Assembly: GCF_003363715.1 (NCBI RefSeq)
Contig: NZ_QREV01000003.1
Location: 1-64,000 of the forward strand
Length of the DNA: 64,000 nucleotides
Direction: 5' to 3'
DNA from: Parabacteroides acidifaciens
GTDB taxonomy: Bacteria > Bacteroidota > Bacteroidia > Bacteroidales > Tannerellaceae
The notes beneath the pieces are model-generated. The model was not told the DNA's origin. It saw only the letters and a program-made list of their open reading frames with translations, and made no database searches. The position numbers and the translations under genes were made by a program. Below are positions 50,537 through 60,764 of this stretch, in pieces. Position 1 is the stretch's first letter. Each line of letters starts with the position of its first letter.

Positions 50537-52123
50537 TTATTTAATGTTCTTCAGCGCTTCGAGGGCAGTCTTGTTGCCGGGGTCGATGTCGAGGATTTTG
50601 TTCCAGTATGTCCGGGAGCTGTCCATGTCTTGCTTGAGGTAATAGAAGTAACCTAAGTAGCGGTAACATTCGGACAACTCTTTCTGGTATTTGTCCTTGT
50701 CCTTTTCGAGGAGGGGAATACATGATTCGTAGTACGGTTTAGCTTGCCCCTTTACTGTTTCCGGGTCCATCAGCGAGTTGGTGCGCGCCTGCCACAAGAG
50801 CCCCAGGTGGCTTGACGGGACCCGTTCCTTGACGATCGCGAAAAGGCTGTCGGCTTTTGTCAGGTAGCCGGTTGCAAGCGTGCTGTCCTTGACGGCGGCG
50901 CCGTAATAATATTTCCCCAATTGGTAGAAGTCGGAAGCCTCTGCCGCTTCACCCGCCTGTTCGATGTATTTTGTGTAAGCCAGGATGGCGGCCTTGTCGT
51001 CTCCTTTGTTCAGGTTGGCATCGGCGATATCCTTATAGATCTCGGGATGTGTATCGCTATTGCAAAGCGCTTGCGCTTTTTGTAAGGCGACTAACGACTG
51101 TTCATACTGTTCGGACTTGTTTAGCAGACGGCCATAGTACAGGTAATCCTGCCAGATGAATTTGCCGTCCGGGATATTGAAGAAGGCAGTCGCTTCGTCC
51201 AGGCCCTCCCGGTAGTTGCCGGTTTCGCAGGCGCTATAGAAGCTAAGACGTTTCAGCAGGAAATTGTCCGGGTCGATGGACTTTCCTTCGGCTATCGCCC
51301 GGGCCGCTTCGTCGTACTGTTTGTTGAAGAAGAGGGCGGAGGCGTAATGGACCAGGTTGTCGACAGAATAGAAGCCTCCGGCCATGTAGCGGCTGTAGGC
51401 GTCGATCGCTTTCGCATAGGCACCCTCCTGCGAATAGATATTCCCTAAGGTACGTTGGGCAAGCAAATAATCCGGATGGCTTGCCAGCACCTTTTGCAAC
51501 ATTTCCACCGAAAGGGCAGGGGTTACGCTCTGGTAGACCTCGGCATATTTGAGATAGGCGATCCGGCAGTCGGGATCGAAATGGATCGCCTGCTCGTATT
51601 TGCCGGCGGCGTCACCCGGTTTGTTCTCGGACAGCAGGCGGTCGCCTTCGTACAAATAGAGGGAGGGGGCGTTCGGATTGTATTTGCGGGCGTTCTCGAG
51701 AGAGGCGGCGGCTTCTGTCGCCATACCGTTTGCTGCATAGGCAGAGGCGATGGCGACGTAGGTGTCCGCATCCTTTTTGTTTACTTTGATGGCAGCGTCG
51801 AAGGCTTTTACGGCGGCGGATTTGTCTGTCTTCAGCAGGAGCTTTCCTTCGCCTACTTTACTCAGGGCATATTCGGGGTTGGCTTCCCAACCCTGTTTAT
51901 AGTAGTTTTGCGCTTCCGGCAATTGTCCGGCGTTGTAGGCGATCTCGCCTAAATAATAGCAGGCGATCGCTTTTTCCACAGGGGAATTGTCCAGCTGTTT
52001 CTCAAACAGTTTTCTGGCAATATCCGGTTCACCGGCTTGGTAGAAGTCGATGCCGGGATTGTTGTCTGCATAGGCAATGGTTGCCAGCAGACTGATGATC
52101 AGGATATAGATGTTGCGTCTCAT
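50537..52123 (-). CDS. secreted TPR-repeat protein of the TonB/ExbBD operon
   Basis: The 528-residue protein has a signal peptide (cleavage after TIAYA) and a body of about ten tetratricopeptide repeats (for example YYLGEIAYNAGQLPEAQNYY, YLYEGDRLLSENKPGDAAGK). TPR arrays mediate protein-protein contacts, here in the periplasm or at the outer membrane. The start is the ATG at 52123; a 100-codon upstream extension overlaps the PstS-like gene and lacks coding character. It is the last gene of the ExbB-ExbD-ExbD-TonB-PstS set. Confidence 0.88.
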   Translation of the reverse strand: MRRNIYILIISLLATIAYADNNPGIDFYQAGEPDIARKLFEKQLDNSPVEKAIACYYLGEIAYNAGQLPEAQNYYKQGWEANPEYALSKVGEGKLLLKTDKSAAVKAFDAAIKVNKKDADTYVAIASAYAANGMATEAAASLENARKYNPNAPSLYLYEGDRLLSENKPGDAAGKYEQAIHFDPDCRIAYLKYAEVYQSVTPALSVEMLQKVLASHPDYLLAQRTLGNIYSQEGAYAKAIDAYSRYMAGGFYSVDNLVHYASALFFNKQYDEAARAIAEGKSIDPDNFLLKRLSFYSACETGNYREGLDEATAFFNIPDGKFIWQDYLYYGRLLNKSEQYEQSLVALQKAQALCNSDTHPEIYKDIADANLNKGDDKAAILAYTKYIEQAGEAAEASDFYQLGKYYYGAAVKDSTLATGYLTKADSLFAIVKERVPSSHLGLLWQARTNSLMDPETVKGQAKPYYESCIPLLEKDKDKYQKELSECYRYLGYFYYLKQDMDSSRTYWNKILDIDPGNKTALEALKNIK

Positions 52124-52149
52124 AATAATTAATTGTTTAGTGTTGGTAA

Positions 52150-53085
52150 CTAATTCGTTATATTCACGATCCGGACCGGCTGTGTCACCGGGAGCAGACC
52201 GGATTTCAGGATGATCCGCTGTCCGCGATCGCTCGAGACAAAAGAGGTGAAACCAGAAGCCAATCCTGTCCGGGGTTCGGAAAGGATCAGGTAGACTGGC
52301 CGTGTCATCGGATAATCGCCTAATGCGATATAGGCCTGGTAAGGCTTGAAGCTGTTTGCCGGAGTTGCCTCCTGGTAACGGCTGACGGCCATCACGCGAA
52401 TATTGTCGATAAAGCTCATGCAAGTGGAATCGGACGGATTACTGATCCAGTTAACCCCGATGACGCCGAGCGCTCCGGGTGTCTTGGAAACGTAGTCGAG
52501 GACGGCTCGGTTGCTCTGTGCCGCTTGCAGGTGTGCACTTAGTTTCTCACCGCCGCAAATAGAGTCGATCGCATACCGTACGGTGCTCGAATTGGGGTTG
52601 TCGAACACCACTTCGATCCGGGTCGCCGGATTTCCGGGTGATAGCTCGTTCCAGTTGTGTATCTTACCGGTCAGGATATCTTTCAGGGTGGGAATACCGA
52701 TCAACGAATCGGCATTCTGCCTGTTGACGATCAGTGCAATTGCATCGGTCGCGATCCGGATGGCTTTCGGGTACAACTTTTTCCGATTCATAAAGTCTGT
52801 TTCCTCTCCGGTCAGTTGCCGGGTGGTAACGGCCAGCCAGGTACTGTCGTGCAACAGCCGGTTGATCGTCTCCGTCTCGCCGGAGGATAGGGGAACGATT
52901 CCCGCTTCTTTGTAGATGCTTTCGAATACGGCGACCTCTTCTTGCAGGATCGGTGCCAGAGATTCGTCCGACGCGACGGCTATCACGCCGCTTGTCGGAG
53001 TGTCGTCGGGTTCCGTCTCTTTCCTGGAGTTGCATGCAACCAGAGACGAGGCTATTAAGAGCGATATGATAATATTCTGTTTCAT
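52150..53085 (-). CDS. PstS-like substrate-binding lipoprotein
   Basis: This 311-residue lipoprotein (lipobox SLVAC, cysteine near residue 18) has the fold pattern of PstS phosphate-binding proteins, with IAVASDESLAPIL at the start of the mature part and SGFTSFVSSDRGQRIIL near the end. No pstA, pstB or pstC is nearby. Instead it is coupled with TonB, ExbB and ExbD, an arrangement that recurs in Bacteroidetes. A role as a ligand sensor or a carrier for TonB-dependent uptake is possible but not proven. Confidence 0.82.
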   Translation of the reverse strand: MKQNIIISLLIASSLVACNSRKETEPDDTPTSGVIAVASDESLAPILQEEVAVFESIYKEAGIVPLSSGETETINRLLHDSTWLAVTTRQLTGEETDFMNRKKLYPKAIRIATDAIALIVNRQNADSLIGIPTLKDILTGKIHNWNELSPGNPATRIEVVFDNPNSSTVRYAIDSICGGEKLSAHLQAAQSNRAVLDYVSKTPGALGVIGVNWISNPSDSTCMSFIDNIRVMAVSRYQEATPANSFKPYQAYIALGDYPMTRPVYLILSEPRTGLASGFTSFVSSDRGQRIILKSGLLPVTQPVRIVNITN

Positions 53086-53106
53086 CTTAACACTTTACCT
53101 CCATAA

Positions 53107-53934
53107 TTATTGTAACTTGAAGCGAACCGGAACCGTGAAATAGACAGGGACAGCCCTACCGTTCTGCTTGCCTGGCATCCATTTGGGGAGCGACTTGATC
53201 ACACGTATTGCCTCTTTGTCGCATGAAGGGTCCAGTTTACGGAGTATTTCCACATCCGTCACTTCGCCGGTCGGACTGACTACGAAGCGGATCGTTACGC
53301 TTCCCTGTATTCCCTGTTCGGCCGCCAAGATCGGATATTTCAGATGTCCGGAGATGTATTTCAGCAGCTCGGTCGTGCCGCCGGGATATTCAGGCATCTG
53401 CTCGACGGCGGTGTAGGGTTTTGCTTCCTCCTGGATGACCTCTTTGTTGTCTTTCAGGTCGGCGATGTCGATCGCATCTTCGCTGTCTGTCCCCTGTACG
53501 TCGGCTACCGAAATAGCCATCTTCGAGGTGGTCAGTTCTTCCTGTGTCTTGATCTCTTCGTTATCGTTCACTTCCTTGTCCGCTTTGATGACGGGAGGGG
53601 TGAACTTGATGGTGCTCTTCAGTTTGGGAGGAGGGGGCGCTTCGAGGTTGCGGATAACGTTCTCTTCCGGTACTTTCGTTTCCATTTTCAGGTCGGAGAG
53701 GGTGGTTACTTCCAACACCTGCTCCTTCGCATGTTGCGGTATGACCGACTTGATGATGGCCGGCAACACCATGATCAGAATGGCTCCGGCTGCGACGATC
53801 AGCAGGGCGCGGATATGCCGGGAGGAAGAATCTTTACGCAATTCGTAAGCTCCGTATTCCTTGTTCTTCCCGGTGAAGACCAGCTCGCACCATTCCGGTG
53901 AATTCAGATTTATATTCTTTAGCATGACCGTCAT
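53107..53934 (-). CDS. TonB family energy transducer
   Basis: The 275-residue protein has one N-terminal membrane helix (about 42-60, LLIVAAGAILIMVLPAI), a periplasmic linker and a C-terminal TonB domain (YPGGTTELLKYISGHLKYP, IQGSVTIRFVVSPTGEV). It passes proton-motive energy from ExbB/ExbD to outer-membrane transporters. It overlaps the upstream ExbD gene by four bases. An ATG three codons in is an alternative start. Confidence 0.9.
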   Translation of the reverse strand: MTVMLKNINLNSPEWCELVFTGKNKEYGAYELRKDSSSRHIRALLIVAAGAILIMVLPAIIKSVIPQHAKEQVLEVTTLSDLKMETKVPEENVIRNLEAPPPPKLKSTIKFTPPVIKADKEVNDNEEIKTQEELTTSKMAISVADVQGTDSEDAIDIADLKDNKEVIQEEAKPYTAVEQMPEYPGGTTELLKYISGHLKYPILAAEQGIQGSVTIRFVVSPTGEVTDVEILRKLDPSCDKEAIRVIKSLPKWMPGKQNGRAVPVYFTVPVRFKLQ

Positions 53935-54596
53935 TTTTTAGGGTTGGACCGGGCAATCTGCTTCGTCAGCTCTCCGCCGCTCTTCAGGTTGTCGACCAGA
54001 AATTTATCTCCATCCGTGATGTCCACGATTGCGTATTTGCCGATATTGCATATCTGCATTTCGTCCAGAGCGTCTACCAGGTTCCGGTAGGAAGCGTCGT
54101 CGGTCGCCTTGATCAGGACGACGGGGGCGTCTTTGGAACCTTTTATCTCGGAGGCCTGTTTCTTGAACTCGTCTTCGGAAATCTCTTTGTCCAGTTTCTT
54201 CAGCTTGAGTTCTTTCATCTTTTGGACGACATCGAAGTTGCGTGCCAGCAGGATGTCGCGCAGTCCGGTGGGCGAGTAGTCGGTTTGTTTCAGGGATTCG
54301 ACGTGCTCGTAGTCCGGTTCACCGAAATAGTAGTATATCTTGTTGTCTTCGCCAAGTAACAGGGTGATGGCCTTGGAGGCTTTCACTTTCGTTTGTTCGG
54401 CTTCTGTCACCTGGTCTTTCGACGGCATGCTGATCTCCATTGTCTGCGGCTTGCTGAGCGAGGTGCAGAGCATGAAGAAGGTGATCAGCAACATGTTCAT
54501 GTCCACCATAGGCGTAAAATCTACGCGGACGGTCATCTTCTTCTGTTTGCCTTTCTTGCCGTCGTCTTTGTTTTTATCTGTATTTACTTCTGCCAT
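53931..54596 (-). CDS. ExbD/TolR family protein, second copy
   Basis: 221 residues, a basic N-terminus, one membrane helix with the proton-path aspartate D32 in TPMVDMNMLLITFFML, and a periplasmic domain. ExbD works with ExbB as the proton channel that energises TonB. A charged insertion (KMKELKLKKLDKEISEDEF) makes it longer than E. coli ExbD. Overlaps tonB by four bases. Confidence 0.88.
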   Translation of the reverse strand: MAEVNTDKNKDDGKKGKQKKMTVRVDFTPMVDMNMLLITFFMLCTSLSKPQTMEISMPSKDQVTEAEQTKVKASKAITLLLGEDNKIYYYFGEPDYEHVESLKQTDYSPTGLRDILLARNFDVVQKMKELKLKKLDKEISEDEFKKQASEIKGSKDAPVVLIKATDDASYRNLVDALDEMQICNIGKYAIVDITDGDKFLVDNLKSGGELTKQIARSNPKK

Positions 54597-54610
54597 GACT
54601 TGTGTCGTTG

Positions 54611-55219
54611 TTAGACATTGTCGGGCATGTTCTTGAGTGTGGTAATCAAATTATACCGGTTCTCTCGAAGGTCCTGCAATGTGTTCATAATGTTCTTAAT
54701 CTTCGGGTAAGGAGTGTCCTGGTCGGCCTTGATGGCGATGACCAGGTCGCGGTTCACTTCGCGCGCATGCTGTACCCAGAATTTGAACTGGTTGTTGATG
54801 CTATCGGTAGGGATACCGTAGTCTTTCATCAGCCGGTCTTGTTCGTCGGACGGCATGTTGAGATACTCCTGCATGTTCTGGATAGGGACGCCGAAGGAAG
54901 GTTGCAGGCTGAAGTTGTAGATTTCTTTGTCTGTGAAACGGATGCCGAAATCTTTTCCCAATAATTTCAGGACGTTTGCCTTGTCTTCCTGCTTGTCCAG
55001 GCTCATGAATACTTTCCCGTCGGGGTCTACCAGGATGGAAAGGATGTTCGTTTCCGGTATCTTGATCTCGGAGACGGACGAAGGGGTGGAAACGACCACC
55101 GGTTCTTTCTGGATAAAGGTAGACGTCAGCATGAAGAAAGTAAGCAGCAGCACGGTGACATCACTCATCGCCGTCATGTCGATGAATGTGCTTTTGCGTT
55201 TTACTATCAGCTTAGGCAT
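54611..55219 (-). CDS. ExbD/TolR family protein, first copy
   Basis: 202 residues with the transmembrane segment AMSDVTVLLLTFFML carrying aspartate D20 and a periplasmic domain. Two different ExbD proteins in tandem are usual for this Bacteroidetes operon and probably form a mixed dimer. Six bases follow the ExbB stop. Confidence 0.88.
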   Translation of the reverse strand: MPKLIVKRKSTFIDMTAMSDVTVLLLTFFMLTSTFIQKEPVVVSTPSSVSEIKIPETNILSILVDPDGKVFMSLDKQEDKANVLKLLGKDFGIRFTDKEIYNFSLQPSFGVPIQNMQEYLNMPSDEQDRLMKDYGIPTDSINNQFKFWVQHAREVNRDLVIAIKADQDTPYPKIKNIMNTLQDLRENRYNLITTLKNMPDNV

Positions 55220-55224
55220 ACGGC

Positions 55225-56034
55225 TCAGTGTTTAGCGGCAAACGTCTGTACGATGGAGAAACCGATTTCATCAATGGCATAGGTGATATTATCTATTTTA
55301 CTGGTGAAGTAGTTGTATGAGATGATGGCCAGTGCACCGGTGGCAATACCTAATGCGGTGTTGACCAGGGCTTCGGAAATACCTGTCGACAGGGCTACGG
55401 AGTCGGGTGATCCGGCATTGGCCAGGGCGGCGAACGAACGGATCATGCCCAATACGGTGCCCAGCAGTCCGAACAGGGTTCCTAACGTAGAGATCGTGGC
55501 GATGACCGGGAGGTTCTGTTCCATTGAAGGCAGTTCGAGGGCGGTGCTCTCTTCTATCTCTTTCTGGATAATGGCTATTTTTTGCTCCTTGGTCTGCTCT
55601 GTCGTGCTCTCCACATCGCTATAGCGCGACAGGGCGGCGTTGACGACATTGGCGACAGAGCCTTTCTGTTCGCTGCACAGTTTATGGGCGGCTTCGAGGT
55701 TGCCGGCTTCGAGGTATTTCTTGATTGCCTGTACGAAGTTGACCAGATTCTTTTTCCCTTTTGAGCGGCTGATGGCGATCATGCGTTCGATACTCAGGGT
55801 GATCACGGTGAGCAACAGTGTGATCACGAGCGGGACAATGTATCCGCCTTTGTAGACAGTTCCGAAATAGTTTCCGGGCAGCGGATGGTTGGCAGGATTG
55901 TTATCCATGAAGTTGGCCGGGTTGCCCAGCACGAACTTGTAAAAACAAACGGCTATGATGAAGCACGCTAAGATGACGATGGCTGCGGAAATGCCGTTAT
56001 ATGACTTCTTGTTATTTGATTTCTTCGTTTCCAT
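55225..56034 (-). CDS. ExbB/TolQ/MotA family proton channel protein
   Basis: 269 residues with three membrane helices: one near residues 15-35, one near 68-90 (IVPLVITLLLTVITLSIERM), and the conserved pair in NLPVIATISTLGTLFGLLGTV...SEALVNTALGIATGALAI. It is the pentameric motor unit for the TonB system. First gene of the six-gene minus-strand operon ending at 50537. Confidence 0.9.
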   Translation of the reverse strand: METKKSNNKKSYNGISAAIVILACFIIAVCFYKFVLGNPANFMDNNPANHPLPGNYFGTVYKGGYIVPLVITLLLTVITLSIERMIAISRSKGKKNLVNFVQAIKKYLEAGNLEAAHKLCSEQKGSVANVVNAALSRYSDVESTTEQTKEQKIAIIQKEIEESTALELPSMEQNLPVIATISTLGTLFGLLGTVLGMIRSFAALANAGSPDSVALSTGISEALVNTALGIATGALAIISYNYFTSKIDNITYAIDEIGFSIVQTFAAKH

Positions 56035-56240
56035 ACTCTTGTATTATTTGACAGTAAATGTGATTTTGTGATAAAGCTGATGCATGTATGGCTGTTTAGC
56101 GGCTGTATCCAACCATTCCCCTCTTGAGAAAGGCGGAGAGTGCGGTATTGTCTGCGCATGTGAAAATACACACTCTTTGATCCCCTCTCCAAGAGGGGAG
56201 ACGATTACTCTCAGCTACTAAAAACCGACAGTATGTACTA

Positions 56241-56633
56241 TCAAATAATAATTTTTCGTAAGACGTAGACCCAGTGGCCTGCCCGTATACGAAGGGAAGA
56301 GCATTTTAAGGTGTGATTGATTGATGTTATTTCGGATATCTTATTGAGGGCGTCTTGTTCTTTTTGCAACGATAGCTCAAGCAGGCGGGTAGTCGTTTTT
56401 AAAAGACGTTCGCTGTATTCGGTCGTTTGTTGTACACGGTTGGTGAGGCATAGGGCGGCATTCGGACTTTTGCATAATTCGAAATGTTTGACTTTCTCCT
56501 GGAGGGAATGGGCATTGTCTTTTTCCGTCACGATGGTTTGCCTGTCGGCGGAGTCTTCTGTCGTAGCCATGATTCCTTGTCCTACGGTGAACAGGAGAAG
56601 AATGGATAATATGGATAACAATCTTTTCATCAT
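56241..56633 (-). CDS. small secreted hypothetical protein, 130 residues
   Basis: A signal peptide (MMKRLLSILSILLLFTVGQGIMA) is followed by a short helical, charged domain with leucine-rich pattern (ERLLKTTTRLLELSLQKEQDALNKI). I do not recognise a family. The start at 56633 is chosen for the signal peptide; a longer frame begins 16 codons upstream. It is divergent from eno and 206 bases upstream of the ExbB gene on the same strand. Confidence 0.55.
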   Translation of the reverse strand: MMKRLLSILSILLLFTVGQGIMATTEDSADRQTIVTEKDNAHSLQEKVKHFELCKSPNAALCLTNRVQQTTEYSERLLKTTTRLLELSLQKEQDALNKISEITSINHTLKCSSLRIRAGHWVYVLRKIII

Positions 56634-56745
56634 GGTACATTTAGAAACCCTATCGTATAAACATAACAATGCAAGTGGCAAAAAGTTGAACGGTGTATAG
56701 ATAAATTCGATCTCTTTTTTCCAACAAACCTTCGTATTCTCCTGT

Positions 56746-56753
56746 TATATTTG
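56746..56753 (+). promoter_or_regulatory. -7 box of eno
   Basis: TATATTTG matches TAnnTTTG, about 30 bases ahead of the eno start codon. The -33 region is T-rich but not exact. Confidence 0.6.
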
Positions 56754-56765
56754 TACAAAAGATAA

Positions 56766-58067
<1,302 letters not shown>

Positions 58068-58093
58068 CCGACGGAAAGAAGGTCTATAATAAC

Positions 58094-58127
58094 AAAAAGG
58101 CCTGCCAATCACTGGTGGGCCTTTTTT
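58094..58127 (+). terminator. terminator after eno
   Basis: GGCCTGCCA and TGGTGGGCC form an imperfect stem around ATCAC, preceded by A residues and followed by six T residues. Confidence 0.85.
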
Positions 58128-58181
58128 CATGTGTCAAAAAATTTTACCTAATCAGAGAGTGAATGTTTATTCGTTTCATCA

Positions 58182-59192
58182 TCATTCGTCATCCGGGTCA
58201 TAATCGTATGGATGCAGTTCCCAGATGTCATCGAACCGGTAAGTACCGCTTTTGCCCGTTGCTATAAAGCCTCTTGTCCCGTTGGAGAAAGAGACTGCTA
58301 CTGTACGCGCCGACCCTTTGAAGGCATGTACCTCTTCCCACAGGTCGGTAGAAGGATTATACTTCCATGTGTCGTTTCGGACGTTTCCGCTTTCCCCGCA
58401 GGTCAGATAGGCTGCGCCGTCGATAACGAAGGTGCTGGCGTTCATGCGTACAATACTATAATCGTCGTCATAGTCTTCATCCGAAGTGTTGGCTATGTCG
58501 CGAAGTTGTGTCCATTGTCCTGTCGACGGGTCGAACTTCCAGAAGTCGCTGATATATTCGCCGTTGTTGACGCCGCCGCATACATAGGCGATATTGTCGA
58601 TCACGAAGCTGGAAGCGCCCATGCGCTTGCTTCCCCCGATACTGATAATCTGTGTCCAGGTGTTGTTGGCAGGGTCGAAGGAGTAGAAGTCTTTCAGGTA
58701 GTTGCCGTCGTATCCGGCACCGATGTATCCTTTCCCGGAGACTCCGAAGGAGACGGCGCTGTATCGTCCTACGCCGGGAAAGTCGGCCTTTTGTGTCCAG
58801 GTATTGGTTGCCGGATCGTATTCCCAGAAGTCGTTCAGCTTGTTTTCGCCGTCGTAGCCGGTACCGAAATAGCCTTTGCCGTCGATCGCGAAGGCGGTTG
58901 CGTTACTGCGGGCGATGCCGGGGAAGCTGGCTTTCTGCGTCCAGGCGTCCGTTGTCATATCGTATTCCCACAGGTCGCTCAGTCGCGCATTGCTTTTGCT
59001 ACCGTCATATCCGCAGACCAGGTATCCTTTATTGCCGATGGAGAAGCAGGAGGCTTCTCCGCGGGCAAGCCCGTCGAAGTCGGAGGTGCGTACCCAGTTA
59101 CCGATCAGATCGTCGTCATCGTCGTCGCTGCAAGAAGAGACGAAGACGGGAAGCAGAGCTATCAAGAGAGCAAATAATCTTTTGTGTGTCAT
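58182..59192 (-). CDS. Kelch-repeat lipoprotein
   Basis: 336 residues with a lipoprotein signal (VFVSSC) followed by a run of six aspartates. It then has about five to six Kelch-type repeats of the pattern G-YLVCGYDG...L-DLWEYD...TDAWTQKASFPG, which should fold as a beta-propeller. The role is unknown; Kelch lipoproteins of Bacteroidetes are thought to bind sugars or proteins at the surface. It is divergent from the DUF4270 gene, 255 bases away. The frame is open for 78 codons upstream of the ATG at 59192, but that part is not protein-like. Confidence 0.8.
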   Translation of the reverse strand: MTHKRLFALLIALLPVFVSSCSDDDDDDLIGNWVRTSDFDGLARGEASCFSIGNKGYLVCGYDGSKSNARLSDLWEYDMTTDAWTQKASFPGIARSNATAFAIDGKGYFGTGYDGENKLNDFWEYDPATNTWTQKADFPGVGRYSAVSFGVSGKGYIGAGYDGNYLKDFYSFDPANNTWTQIISIGGSKRMGASSFVIDNIAYVCGGVNNGEYISDFWKFDPSTGQWTQLRDIANTSDEDYDDDYSIVRMNASTFVIDGAAYLTCGESGNVRNDTWKYNPSTDLWEEVHAFKGSARTVAVSFSNGTRGFIATGKSGTYRFDDIWELHPYDYDPDDE

Positions 59193-59447
59193 TCTTAAAC
59201 GTGTTCTTTTGTTGTTTACGGTTGCAAAAGAACGAGGCTTTCCCTTTTCCCGCAAATGAAATCGACGAACAGACGTTCTTATCCGGTGAACGGACGGATC
59301 AGGGAGGTAAATGCCTTTTTCACCCGCTGAAAGACATTGGCAGGCGAACAGCAGCCTTTTATTGAGAGAAACCGGCCGTTGGCAGGTTATTCTTGCAGGA
59401 CAAAACCGGATTGAAGTTCTTTGCAAGCCGAAATATATCGTATATGT

Positions 59448-60764
59448 ATGAATAAGAATCTGATTCCTTTTGGGCTGCTTCTACTGTGCAGCGCTCTCTT
59501 TTCCTGTTATGACGAGAATAATAGTTACGGGGACAACTTGGTGGACAGTGTTTTCCGGAATGTGCTGGTGGACAGTTGTACCGTCACGGTGAGTTCCACC
59601 ATAATCGATTCGTTAGAGACGACCGGACAGGGGCTTGCACTGGTGGGACAGTACACCCATTCGCTCTGGGGAACAGTCTCCGCCAGTGCCTATCTGCCTT
59701 ATTCGTCTCCTTCCTATACGACGGAGGCGGACGAGGTTGTACGGTTGGATTCCCTTGTGCTGGCCCTCTCATACGGCGGCTATTCGATCGGCGACACGGC
59801 GCAACCGATGCGGCTTACCGTACACCGCCTCTTGGAGAAGGTCATCCTGAACGATAACGACTATCTTTATAACAACAGCTCTTTCGCCTATGATCCGGAG
59901 CCGATCGCTACCTGCACCTTCAAGCCGAAGCCGGGTGACAGCGAACGGTTGGAAATCCGTCTGCCGGACGACTTGGGAGAAGATATGCTCACAAGGTTGC
60001 ACAGCCGCGACGACGGCCTGTCGGGTGACCGTTTCGAGGATTACTTCAAAGGGCTGGTCGTTGTTCCCGACCTCGACGTATGCCGGAATATCGTTTCCTT
60101 CAGTGTGGGCGACACGGCTTCCGCCCTGATCCTGCGCTATCGTATAGAAGATGCAATCGCGCAGGAAGCGGAGTGTGTGATCTATCCGAACACCGAGACG
60201 CAGTTCTACCATGTCGACCACGACCGGACAGGGACGGCTATGGAAAGCCTGCCGCTTAAGAACCTCGAAGTCGCTTCCTCCGAACTGGATAACCGGGGCG
60301 TGCTCTTCGGGGGAATCGGCTGGTACAGCCGGCTTGGCTTTCCCCACCTGAACGAGATCCTGCAACAGGGCGAACGTATCTCGATCGAATCGGCCTATCT
60401 AAAGATCTATCCCGAGCCGGGTTCCTGGTCTGAGTTCAACCCTCTTCCCGACAGCCTTTTCCTGTATATCGTAGACGAGAACAACGTGGTGACGGATGCC
60501 GTCACCGACTATTTAGGCACCGAAGTACAGAGCGGGACGCTGGTCAAGGACGAGAGTTTCTCGGAGAATACATATTACTACTTTGACGTCAGTACTTTCA
60601 TGCAAGAGGAGTTAGGCGCTTTCGGGAAGTATAAGCACAGCCTGCAACTGGTCTTCGGCGAGGACGATTATACCCAGACGTTCCGCAACCTGACCTTCAG
60701 CGACCAGGCGGGACGTTCTCCCATTGTCTTACAACTAACTTATAAAATATATGAGAGTTATTAA
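59448..60764 (+). CDS. DUF4270 family lipoprotein
   Basis: 438 residues starting MNKNLIPFGLLLLCSALFSC, a lipoprotein signal. The body matches the DUF4270 family of Bacteroidetes outer-membrane lipoproteins (early YGDNLVDSVF, later SAYLKIYPEPG and a C-terminal SPIVLQLTYK). The last 14 bases overlap the start of the barrel protein gene, so the two are translationally coupled and probably form one surface complex. A nine-codon longer start exists but lacks a signal peptide. Confidence 0.82.
   Translation: MNKNLIPFGLLLLCSALFSCYDENNSYGDNLVDSVFRNVLVDSCTVTVSSTIIDSLETTGQGLALVGQYTHSLWGTVSASAYLPYSSPSYTTEADEVVRLDSLVLALSYGGYSIGDTAQPMRLTVHRLLEKVILNDNDYLYNNSSFAYDPEPIATCTFKPKPGDSERLEIRLPDDLGEDMLTRLHSRDDGLSGDRFEDYFKGLVVVPDLDVCRNIVSFSVGDTASALILRYRIEDAIAQEAECVIYPNTETQFYHVDHDRTGTAMESLPLKNLEVASSELDNRGVLFGGIGWYSRLGFPHLNEILQQGERISIESAYLKIYPEPGSWSEFNPLPDSLFLYIVDENNVVTDAVTDYLGTEVQSGTLVKDESFSENTYYYFDVSTFMQEELGAFGKYKHSLQLVFGEDDYTQTFRNLTFSDQAGRSPIVLQLTYKIYESY

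Noticed and set aside
52124-52423. 100-codon N-terminal extension of the TPR protein
   Set aside because: It is antiparallel to nothing but overlaps the PstS-like coding region in another frame, and the ATG at 52123 is followed by a clear signal peptide.
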